NCBI RefSeq assembly: GCF_000003195.3
Contig: NC_012878.2
Location: 58,404,629-58,468,628 of the forward strand
Length of the DNA stretch: 64,000 nt
Direction: 5' to 3'
Origin: Sorghum bicolor
Taxonomy: Eukaryota; Streptophyta; Magnoliopsida; Poales; Poaceae
In this document: positions 50,681 to 60,300 of the stretch, piece by piece
Layout: every line of letters begins with the position of its first letter
Numbering within the stretch: the stretch's first letter is position 1
The notes under the pieces: model-generated
What the model saw: only the letters and a program-made list of their open reading frames with translations
Told to the model about the DNA's origin: nothing
Database searches by the model: none
Position numbers and translations under genes: made by a program

Positions 50681-51175
50681 GAATCAAAAAGCACCAATTT
50701 GTAAAGTAACACCTAACTTACCTCCAGCACCAAAGAGCTGACTCTGATTCATCTTCTAACACATCAGCTTGTTCAGGGAAGATTTCTCATACACCAAGAT
50801 CCTCCTCAGAAGTCAGCTCAGGCTTGTCAGATTGCTCATTTATTTCGATAGCATACAGTTATATGTATAGAGAGCAGGCAGCCCGCGGATAATTCGACCA
50901 ATCTAACAAAACTGCAACCAAACGATTCTTATTGACATCAACAACAACCCCGAAGGAAAGAAAATTTCCACACAACAAATTCCTTATAGCCATTTGGCCT
51001 TAACACCCTCGTGCGGTCGTGCCGAATCAATATGGGGCCCTCGCAATATGAACGATTCCTCGAGGACGTAGCCAATCCCCGCAGTCATGCCCCCCAATAA
51101 TCACCCAAACCCCCGGCCGGTACCGTACCTCAGCAAGTACCACATGCCCGTAAGCACCGGTTACGTGGTGGTCGG
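50681..51175. other. Intergenic DNA with an unassigned exon-like remnant
   Basis: On the minus strand about 50720-50870 reads EINEQSDKPELTSEEDLGV, a TGA, then PEQADVLEDESES, and runs into a donor-like GTAAGT. It resembles a decayed exon but I could not name the family. Nothing else was seen up to 51175. Confidence 0.35.
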
Positions 51176-51335
51176 CTGTTCGCTGCCGTACTTTTTTTTT
51201 TTGTGTCGGTCAATAATATTTTTCTCTCGTAACAAATTAGCGAACAATATTTTCAGTCATAGCCAACAATATTTTGCTCTCATAACAAATTAGCGAACAG
51301 TATTTTCAGCCATGGCTTTTCGCACCGGTGAACAG
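51176..51335. mobile_element. MITE-like repeat (CTGTTCGC ends)
   Basis: The left CTGTTCGCTGCCGTAC and the right CACCGGTGAACAG are inverted ends. The interior carries a direct duplication: TCGTAACAAATTAGCGAACA-TATTTTCAG-CAT occurs twice at about 50-bp spacing. Other fragments of the family are near 2484, 6190 and 34225. Confidence 0.5.
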
Positions 51336-51370
51336 GAGCGGATCCACGATCCCGGCGCCGCAACCCCTAA

Positions 51371-51593
51371 GGCCCTGTTTAGATTAGAGATGAAAAAATT
51401 TTGGCACATCGGTTATGTCGGAAAAATGTCAAGGCTAATCATAGACTAACTAGGCTTAAAAGATTTGTCTCGCGATTTTGAACCTAACTGTATAATTAGT
51501 TTATTTTTTTATCTATATTTAATGTTCCATGCATGTGTCCAAAGATTTGATGGAATGGATGAAAAAATTTTAGGTAGGAAACTAAACAGGACC
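51371..51593. mobile_element. MITE, GGCCTTGTTTAG family (inverted)
   Basis: Ends GGCCCTGTTTAGATT and GGAAACTAAACAGGACC enclose 223 bp, with TAA on both flanks (51368-51370 and 51594-51596). The right-hand TAA is also the left target duplication of the next element. Confidence 0.8.
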
Positions 51594-51596
51594 TAA

Positions 51597-53333
51597 GAGC
51601 AACTCCAATGGGCCTCCTAAACAGGCCCCCATGGAGTTCGAGAACTCGAGTGGCCCTGCTACTTGGCCTCTCATTTTAGGAGAGCTCTTAAATTCCAGTC
51701 GGAGGCCCGCAAGAATAGTACCCGACGCGGCCTCCCTCTCCCCGACGCCCCGACGCCACCGCGCCCCGACGCGGCCGCCCTCTCCCCAGACACCACCGCG
51801 CCGCCCTCTCCCCAGACGCCACTGCGCCGCCCTCCCACCGCCTCCTCCTCGCCCTCCATGCCAGCGCGCCCTTCTCTCCAGACGCCGTCGAGCAGCAGGC
51901 CTGGAGTCCGCAACCCTCCCGCAGCAGCAGGCGCCGTCGAGCCGCAGGCCGTCGTGATCCGCGCTCGCCGCAACCCTCCCGCTTCCAGTTCCTCAACCAG
52001 GCCGCCGTCACCTTGGGATGGACCGAGGTGGAGAAGCGCTTCCAACGCCTCGCCGTCGACGGTTTCCTCCTCCGCTCACGCTTCGGCTAGTGCATCGGTC
52101 AGTCACCGACCGCCACACTCTTCTTTCTTGTGTTTCCCCCTCGACTGCTTTTCTGAAGTCTGAACCATTTGGTTTGCTGTATTATATAGAAGGGAAAAAG
52201 AACTCGGAACATGTCTGAAACTCTGAATTTCTGAATGAAATGTTCATGTTGCACTGCAGGGATGGTTGGATCCAAGGAGTTTGCCGCGCAGATCTTCGAC
52301 GCACTTGCACGGCGAAGAGGGATCACAACCATGGTGCTCACCAAGGATCAGGTCCGGAAGTTCTGGCAGCAGCTCTCTGATCCTGGATTCGATGCCAAGC
52401 TTCAGACCTTCTTTGACATGTATGTCATGGGTTTAATAATCCTGTGCTAGTAGCAAAGTGCATTCTGAAACCACTTTCAGCAAAATTCTATTCATGTCTG
52501 AACTTGCTTGATTGTAAACTTGTTGCAGGGTTGACAAGAATGCTGATGGTCAGATCACTGAAGAGGAGCTCAAAGAGGTAATGAAACTAGTCCATGAATT
52601 GGATTGTCTCACTAGTTGCTCAATTAAGCTAACAACAATCTGAACTTTTCTGAATTTCTTGCACCATCACCAGGGCCTCACTCTGACCGCCTCTGCTAAC
52701 AAGCTGTCCAAGATCCTGGAGCGCGTCGACGAGTACACCGCAGATCATGGAGGAGCTCGATCCCGACAACCTCGGCTACATCGAGGTTCACACTCTTGCT
52801 CAATTCTGCATCAGCTTGACACTGTTTATCTTCTTCTGACATTAACATCTGAACACAAACAAACAAACAAACGAACAGCTCGCGAACCTGGAGTCGCTGC
52901 TGCTGCAGCCGGCGCCGACGTCGACGTCGACGAGGCTGGTGACGCACAGCTCCAACAACATCAGCCAGCTGATCAGCCAGAGGCTGGCGCCGGCTCGCGA
53001 AGACAGCGCCAAGCTGCATGCTGTATTTCCTTGTGATCGATCCAGCTAGGTAGCAGCAGCCCGCAGCTATACCTCTGCAGAAGATAACGAAGTTAAGGAG
53101 AAAAGAGAAGAATTCTGACCACAGAGCATGAAGATGAAACATATCTCCAGGCTGCTGCTGACCTGTGGTCGCTGGAGAACGGAGGCGACGGGGCGGAGCT
53201 CTGAAATCAGATCGGATGCTGGATAGGTAGTTAGGCTAGAGTTAGAGTGATTTTTGGGTCCCTATTGTATGCAGCCCAGCATATAAATGAAATAAAATAG
53301 GGGCTCAATTTGCATGCTGGGCTGGAGTTGCTC
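51597..53333. mobile_element. PIF/Harbinger-like TIR element that captured an RBOH gene fragment
   Basis: The left end GAGCAACTCCAATGGGCC and the right end (read inverted) GAGCAACTCCAGCCCAGC share an 11-base terminal repeat GAGCAACTCCA. TAA lies on both flanks (51594-51596 and 53334-53336). The 1737-bp interior carries spliced, intron-containing sequence from the 5' half of a respiratory burst oxidase homolog and no transposase. Because introns are retained, capture was at DNA level. This is the layout described for Pack-type transposons. Confidence 0.75.
51986..53049 (+). pseudogene. RBOH: RBOH (NADPH oxidase) N-terminal pseudogene fragment
   Basis: Exon-like blocks: about 51986-52097, 52260-52419, 52529-52577, 52674-52785 and 52879-53049, with GT-AG borders. 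They read [60 protein letters not shown] (an EF-hand), then GLTLTASANKLSKILERV, EELDPDNLGYIE and LANLESLLLQP. This is the cytosolic Ca-binding part of plant RBOH, which makes apoplastic superoxide. Breaks: an in-frame TAG at 52088-52090 and a frameshift between DEYT and IMEELD (the 112-nt exon does not keep phase). The membrane, FAD and NADPH parts are absent. Lies wholly inside the TIR element, so it is a captured copy, not a decayed resident gene. Confidence 0.85.
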
Positions 53334-53336
53334 TAA

Positions 53337-54131
53337 GTGTCGGTGACAACGATAGCGTCGCCAGTCCCCCGCACCAGCTGTTGCCTCTGCCTCGTGTGGA
53401 TTGGAGGCTACCGGCGGCCTATTTTTTGGGCCCATCATGGCCCATGGCCACAAACTATCTCTGCTGCCCAGACCGAAGCCTTGAAAACCGCAACTGTCGC
53501 GCAAACTCTGTCTCCTTCCACCTCTGCCACGCGCCAACAAACAAAAAAGCCAGCAAAGCCCAATCGGTCGAAGGTCCTGCGATGCTCCACCTCTCTACCT
53601 CCTTCCAATGACCACCATATGGATTGTGCATATATGGATTGTGCATCTCCTGCTTAGGAAAAGCTGAATTTTGCTCTTGCGACCACCAGGTGGGCTCCTG
53701 GACTTCGACGACATGAATGACTTGGACATTAGATGGCTCGGGATCGGACCGCATCCAAATTAATCAGAGAAGGATGGCACTATTAATTCTCCATCACTTG
53801 TACTATCGAGGAAATCTTTGCGTTGGATCCAAGAAGTGGTTCAAGAACAGCACCGCCCTCCTCCACGTCCAGACATGGGACAACATCAGCAGAGCAAGCC
53901 CAGAAATACTATGGGTAGTAGTAGAGCATGTCCCACCTAAGCTTGTATTGCCCCCTCAGGTAACCTAATTAATGATGCTAGATTAGTAGTATTTGTTCTT
54001 CCATCTATTTGTGAGTATTTTAGTATTCGTGTAGAAGTTGCAGTGCTAGATTAGTCGTGTGACTGCCACTTCTTATCTTCCTTGTTCTTTGATCTATTGT
54101 GAATAATTCGGTATATGCCAGTATACTCTTA
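53337..54131. other. Intergenic DNA with unassigned open frames
   Basis: Short frames at 53337-53657 and 53717-53968 (containing KKWFKNSTALLHVQTWDN) run up to a donor-like AG/GTAACC near 53960. I do not recognise a family. This could be a captured or decayed gene piece, or chance. Confidence 0.35.
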
Positions 54132-54225
54132 GAGATGGATTTTTTTTCTTCTCCAAATACCTTAGATAACAACAAATTTTTATTTTTATTAGAAAAAACA
54201 AAAAATAGGATATTTGGAGATGCTC
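54132..54225. mobile_element. Short PIF/Harbinger-like MITE upstream of MLKL
   Basis: The right end reads TTTGGAGATGCTC and the left end GAGATGGATTT. TTA lies on both sides (54129-54131 and 54226-54228). About 94 bp, AT-rich. The left repeat seems shortened. The ends resemble the GAGCAACTCC ends of the element at 51597. It lies about 170 bp before the MLKL start codon. Confidence 0.45.
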
Positions 54226-54397
54226 TTAGTCATAGATGTAACGGAAAAAAAAAAGAAATACAAAGGCAGCAGAGGAACCATGTCCACTTTTAGCAAATCG
54301 TTCATTCTTCTCCTTCTCTGCATCACTCATTCACAGAAACTGCGGGAGGCCCCTAAACAAAACAATGAGCAAGAATTGAGGATCGGATCGCCGATCC

Positions 54398-56668
54398 ATG
54401 GACCAGCTCCGCCAGGTGGGCGAGGCCCTCGGCGGCGTGCAAGCGCTCATGGCCTTCGCCGACGATCTCCGCATCAACCCGCGGCAATGCAGCCTCCTCG
54501 CCGACGCCTGCGCGCTGGCTTTCGCCGCCGTAGCCGCCGAGGTGCGCGCCCACCTCCGCTTCAGCGAGCGCCTGGCCAAGTGGAAGCCCCTGGAGGCGCC
54601 GCTCCGGGAGCTCCACCGCGCCGTCCGCGACGCCGAGGGCTACGTCCGCCACTGCCTGGAGCCGCGGGACAGCTGGTGGGCGCGCGCCGCCGCGGCCACG
54701 CACGGCGCCGACTGCGTGGAGCAGCACATGCACAGCCTGCTGTGGAGCGTCGCCCTGGTGCTGGAGGCCGTCGAGCTCGTCTCGGAGGTGACGGGGTCCG
54801 ACCCGGACGAGCTCGCCCGGCGGCGGCTGCTGTTCGCCAAGGACTACGACAGGGACATGCTGGAGCCGAGGCTGTTCCGGCAGAGGCTCGGCGCGCGGTA
54901 CCTGGCCACGCGTGAGCTCGCCGCCAGGATGGACGCGGCGTGGAAGGAGGACCGGTGGCTCCTGTTGCAGTACCTCGAGGAACGGAGGAGCCCGGGCTCG
55001 CCGAAGCCGCTGACGCGGAACGAGCACCGGCTGGCCGACCTCCTGACGGCGCCGCGCGGGAAGGTGCACCCGGCGTCCGTGCTCCTGCAGGGCGACTTCC
55101 ACGTGAGGAGGCGCCTGGTGGGCAACCTCAAGGAGGTGCAGTGGATGGGGGAGTCCTTCGCCGTGAAGCACTTCGTCGGCGCCGACGCCGACGCCGTGGG
55201 CGCCGAGGCCGCGCTGCTCACCTCCGTGGCGCACCCGAACGTAGCGCACTGCCGGTACTGCTTCCACGACGAGGACAAGCGGGAGTTCTTCCTCGTCATG
55301 GACCAGCTCATGACCAAGGACCTGGCCAGCCACGTGAAGGAGGTGAACAACGCCAAGCGCCGGGTGCCGTTCCCGCTCGCCGTCGTCGTCGACGTCATGC
55401 TGCAGATCGCGCGGGGAATGGAGTACCTGCACTCGAGGAAGATCTACCACGGCGACCTGAACCCGTCCAACGTGCTCGTCAGGACGCGGCACGCGGACGC
55501 GCACCTCCACGTCAAGGTCGCCGGGTTCGGGCAGTCCGCGGCGACCGTGGCCGCCGCCAACCCCAGGCCCAGCCCTAGGGCGTCGGCGAAAGCAGCAAAC
55601 GCCACCGTCGCCGCCTCCAACCCTTGCATCTGGTACGCCCCGGAGGTGTTCGAGCAGGAGGCGGCCAAGTGCACGGAGAAGGCGGACGTGTACAGCTTCG
55701 GGATGGTCTGCTTCGAGCTGCTGACGGGGAAGATCCCGTTCGAGGACAACCACCTGCAGGGGGAGCACATGAGCAAGAACATCCGCACCGGCGAGCGGCC
55801 GCTGTTCCCGTTCCAGGCGCCCAAGTACCTGACCAGCCTCACCAAGCGGTGCTGGCACGGGGACCCGGCGCAGCGGCCGGCGTTCGCGTCCATCTGCCGC
55901 GTCCTCCGCTACGTGAAGCGGTTCGTGGTCATGAACCCGGCCCCCGCGGAGCAGCCGGACGCGACGCCGCCGCCGCCGCCCGTGCCGCCCGTGGACTACC
56001 TCGACGTCGAGGCGAGCCTGCAGAGGAGGTTCCCGGCGTGGCAGTCCGGAAACGCGGCGCCGCGCGTCTCCGACGTGCCGTTCCAGATGTTCGCGTACAG
56101 GGTGATGGAGAAGGAGAGGAACAGGGCGGCCATCCTGCACATCGGCGGCGGCGGCAGGGACAAGGCCTCCGACTCCAGCAGCGAAGGCAACTCGCTGTGC
56201 GGGGACGAGAGCGGCAGCGCGACGCTGTCGGACGCCGATGCTCTGTCCGTGTCGAGCCGCGGCACCACCATCACCACCACCACTACGCGGTCGCTGCCGG
56301 ACCGCGCTGGCAGCAGGAAGGCGTCGCCGAGCGACCGCGCCAGCAGCAGGAAGGCGTCGCCGAGGAAGGTGGATAGCAGCAGGGTCGCAACCCGGCTAGC
56401 AGGCAAGCCTTTTGTCCACGCTGCTCCTCGTCGACACCTTTCGCTTTGCGTCGACGATGCTATGGGAGAGAGAATGCATGGTGGTGCAGGGCGACCGGAA
56501 AAATCCAAGTCGATGGAGAAGTCCAAGTCGATGGGCGTGGTGAGGCCGCCGCAGATCATCAGGCGGACGCAGAGGATCAAGTCGGACGGCCACCTGAATT
56601 CGGACGTGATACCGTCTCCCCGGCGGCGCGGTTCCGGCGGGGGGCACGCTTCAGACTCTGAAATCTGA
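54398..56668 (+). CDS. MLKL: Plant MLKL-type pseudokinase (HeLo/DUF1221 plus kinase-like domain)
   Basis: Intronless, 756 residues. The start MDQLRQVGEALGGVQALMAF and the conserved FSERLAKWKPLEAPLRELHR and DCVEQHMHSLLWSV segments identify the N-terminal helical domain (residues about 1-215, formerly DUF1221, related to the HeLo bundle of animal MLKL). The kinase-like domain runs from about 230 to 510. The usual glycine loop is not seen. The VAVK-type lysine is kept (AVKHF, K257), the catalytic loop reads HGDLNPSN (351-358) instead of HRD, and the DFG aspartate is replaced (GFG, 376-378). It is therefore predicted to be a pseudokinase. Plant MLKLs form tetramers and contribute to TNL-linked immunity. 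After PPPPPPVPPV near 525 comes a basic, Ser-rich tail with three SRKASP-type repeats and two EKSKSM repeats, possible phosphosites. GC is very high, so opposite-strand frames are shadows. Confidence 0.88.
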   Translation: MDQLRQVGEALGGVQALMAFADDLRINPRQCSLLADACALAFAAVAAEVRAHLRFSERLAKWKPLEAPLRELHRAVRDAEGYVRHCLEPRDSWWARAAAATHGADCVEQHMHSLLWSVALVLEAVELVSEVTGSDPDELARRRLLFAKDYDRDMLEPRLFRQRLGARYLATRELAARMDAAWKEDRWLLLQYLEERRSPGSPKPLTRNEHRLADLLTAPRGKVHPASVLLQGDFHVRRRLVGNLKEVQWMGESFAVKHFVGADADAVGAEAALLTSVAHPNVAHCRYCFHDEDKREFFLVMDQLMTKDLASHVKEVNNAKRRVPFPLAVVVDVMLQIARGMEYLHSRKIYHGDLNPSNVLVRTRHADAHLHVKVAGFGQSAATVAAANPRPSPRASAKAANATVAASNPCIWYAPEVFEQEAAKCTEKADVYSFGMVCFELLTGKIPFEDNHLQGEHMSKNIRTGERPLFPFQAPKYLTSLTKRCWHGDPAQRPAFASICRVLRYVKRFVVMNPAPAEQPDATPPPPPVPPVDYLDVEASLQRRFPAWQSGNAAPRVSDVPFQMFAYRVMEKERNRAAILHIGGGGRDKASDSSSEGNSLCGDESGSATLSDADALSVSSRGTTITTTTTRSLPDRAGSRKASPSDRASSRKASPRKVDSSRVATRLAGKPFVHAAPRRHLSLCVDDAMGERMHGGAGRPEKSKSMEKSKSMGVVRPPQIIRRTQRIKSDGHLNSDVIPSPRRRGSGGGHASDSEI

Positions 56669-57374
56669 ACTAGCCTGAGAATGCAGGAATCTTCGTTGTC
56701 GTGGAGTATTCTGATAAACATTTTTGTCGACTAGACCATTGATTATATGAGAATTACTTCTCAGATGTGAACAAATATTTCAAAAACAAACGCTCCGTAT
56801 GAACATCATGTGCAGAACTTCTCCGATCAAGAAGATAAATTAAGCAAACGAATGCACAGCCACTCCACTCGTGAACAAACAGTAATAGACTTGCAACGGG
56901 CAGACGAGTGAATTCAAAATTCATGCATTAGAATTAGAACGATATAAGGGCACACCGATGACTGTCACAAGACAATCCAAACATTTGAATGGTCAGATAC
57001 TCAGATGGGCTCAAATCACCAGCAACCGCATGAAAATGAAACGCGACAACGGCAGAGAAAAATCATTAGAATCAACTATTAGCAGCACGCAATACCGCTT
57101 TTAAGTTCAATCTCGGTACATCAACAAGGGACAGATTTTTTATGAGTTAGGCAAATGCTTAAAGCTTTACAGCCAACTTATTACTTTTCGCGCGATCCAG
57201 CAACAATTCTAGGACCTGAAGCCAGTAGCAGGATATATCAACATGGGCTGGGAGGGCCTGATGCTGAAATGTAGCCGCAGTCATATCCTCCTACTCGCCC
57301 TGCCTACAAAAACAGAAACTCCCCAAAACCTACAAAAATAGCAGTTGATAACGACCAGCACTACCCCCGCTTCT
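56669..57374. other. Convergent 3' region (MLKL / ADNT1)
   Basis: This holds the 3' UTRs of the two convergent genes. The part near 57375 is the ADNT1 3' UTR on the minus strand. No additional gene or repeat was recognised. Confidence 0.45.
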
Positions 57375-60300
57375 TCAGTCTGATATCCTCATCTCTACTC
57401 CTAGCACATCCTTCACAACCTCGTAAGTGACAAATGCAATGGCAATTGAGGGCACCACCTGAAGACGCCAAAACGAGGGCAGAATGTTAGAAACGGACTA
57501 TTCACAATTTTAGAAACGAACTATTGACAGGACTCTAGAGACAAACTTAGAAAAGAAATTTTTGATAAAAACTTCCTCAAAGAAGTTTGTCAACCAACAT
57601 TAGGGAACAACATCGAAAGCATGTAAAACTTCAGAGACAAGGATTACCTTGACTGAATTCGGAACAAGACCCTTGTACAGAGCACCAGCGCCTTCATGAC
57701 GAACAGTCTTCCTGAATGCATCGATCATGCCATTGTACTGGAGTGCTTCTTTGCCTTTCCCAGTAATGATAGAGTCAGCATGGTTCCAACCAACCATCTG
57801 CATTCTTCTCCTGATGACATCAAGAGGATATGCAACAGTCTGGCCAATAGTCCCAGCCACAGCACCACACCCAAGCCTTGTAACCACATGCAGCTCGTTG
57901 TCATTTGCAAGGCCAAATGGATTTGTCTGGAGTAGCCAGTCTTTGAGGGACTCATATACAGCAAAGTTGAGGCCAACATATGGAACCTTCATGAAGATAA
58001 CCAAGCATATAAAGTGGTAAGTACTCAAAGCATAAAGTGGTAAGTACTCATCAGCAAGAGCAAAAAAGGAATAGTCTAATAGTTACAAGAAACCTACAAC
58101 TCCGATTACAGATGGAAGCCACCCTCTGTATAAAGCACGAAAGCCTTCTTCACGGTAGACTGTACCCAGTGCATGAAACATACCACGGTACTGGTAGGGA
58201 GACTTGTCTGTCTGCATATGTAAGTTCAAAGTCGACAAAACATCAAACAAAATGGAATATAAGTCCAAAGTGGCTTATAGATTAGCTACCAAGATAGGCA
58301 ATCTCATGGTGCTTGAAAGCATTGAAAACTATACGGTACCTGAACAGTGATCCTACCCCTAACCATATCCATTGGGTAAGTAGCAGACATGGCTATGATA
58401 CCAGCACACGCTCCAGCTCCAAGGCGCAAGAGTGGAGTAAGCTGAGCATCCTCTGTGGAACATACAAACGTTGTTAAATTCCGAAACATCTATCAACTTC
58501 ATGCGATAATGCAGTTAAAAATGAAACCAATTATTTCATGTGAAGCTCATGCATGCATGAAATATTTTGTGCCACAAAACACAACACAATTTGCAAATGG
58601 TGAAATCATTGTGAGGTGAAATTATCATCTTTTGTGAGAAACTTTTGAACCATGTGTAATCTGAAAACATCAATAAATGGCAAGTAAGAAATATGTTGTG
58701 TCTCAGGGAGTTGCAAATAACATCACCAAACTGAACATTCAACAGCAACTTTCAGGCATCGCATGTAGACTCAGCAAACTAGTAAAAGACATGAAATGCT
58801 GACACTTGCACATGGGCATGATGCTAGTGTTTTACCCATTTCTCTACTCTATATATGAAGTACAGGGAAAAAATATTGGGTTTCAACCCTAGCCTACCCC
58901 AACTTGCTTGGGACTAATAGACTTTGTTGTTGTTGTTGTTGAACTAGATTTCAGTTACCTATTTGACAAGTCATAAAGAAAGAGCATGCATGGCACACCT
59001 TAGTCTAAAGTTAGTGAGCAACCAAGCACATAATGTTTTTGGCCTTAAGCCATGACAAAGGTGACAGAGTTGGGCAACAAATGAAGCATGCATAGGTCAC
59101 AAGTTAAGAAATACTTTTTTCTCGACCCATGCAGTTCATTCAATAGAAACCCCAATTCCTGAATTAGGGATACTGCCATATCCTACAAGCCTTCTTGAAA
59201 ATATTTGCAACAAGCAGACAATGATTAGATGGAGTTAGGTAAGGCCAAGATTTTACGCAACATGGTTATCTAATAACCGGGAGCTAACCAAAACCAATAG
59301 TATAGACAGGTTTGAGAAAAACAAGTTTTGCAGAATATGATGATAATCTCCACTTGAAAATAAATGATTATGCAGGAAATCTAATTTGAGCAGTAACATA
59401 GTAGCAAAAGGCATACCTTCCCCAGTCTGTTGACGGTAAGCCCACAGAATTCCCCTGTAAAAACAAATAGAGAAAGGCAACGACAATCAATTATTGCTTT
59501 GCATGACGCTGAGAACAAAGAAAAGAAGAGTAAAAAAAAGGAAATGCTTCTAACCAATTTCAGGTTAAAAGAGTAATCATGCAACAGTGAAAAGGTCTGC
59601 AAACTACAAATAGTAGTTAAGTGGTAGCAGAACAGGACAACTTATTAAGAGTAATTGGAAAAAAAGAGGACATACTTTGCCGCCTGCTCGTAGCTAAAAA
59701 ACTTCACGGCAGAATTTGGAACGATCCTTGCACAATTGGTGCCATTGCCCTTGAAAAGTCCACGGAGGCCCTCAGTTCTCCAGATATACTTGAGACCCTG
59801 AACTGTACCGTTGTACTTAATGCTGTGTGGATTTTGAACCTGAGCAAGCCATGCAAATTAAGTGAGAGATCAACTCCGCATAATTTAGAGCCCCCCCCCC
59901 CCCCTCCCCAACACACACGCGACAATATGGGAAGCGCTACCAATTGTTGAAGTAGGGTTGAGCAACAGATGAGATCTTTTTAAGTTTTAACCCAACACTA
60001 TATCTCACAGGTGTGTTAATTATAGAAGAAGACATGTCTTGCATTAGAATAGATAGAGCAAATTATATATGCATTAACACGGTCAAGATTCAATTTGCAT
60101 CCTGTCTCTAGCTATGCTAGTACTAAAAAACACTGTTATCACATTAATAAGGAAAGTTCATGTACAACAATTTTATACAACTCACAACCCAAGTTCTTAA
60201 ACCATTCAATGTGATCCTGATTTATGGAGAGATTGCACATAACAGTTTGTTAACTTGTTATATAAAGGAGTACACTGTTGATTTGAAACGTTAAAAAGAA

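Noticed and set aside
51987..53049. Functional RBOH gene
   Set aside because: It has an in-frame TAG and a frameshift, lacks all membrane and FAD/NADPH domains, and sits inside a transposon.
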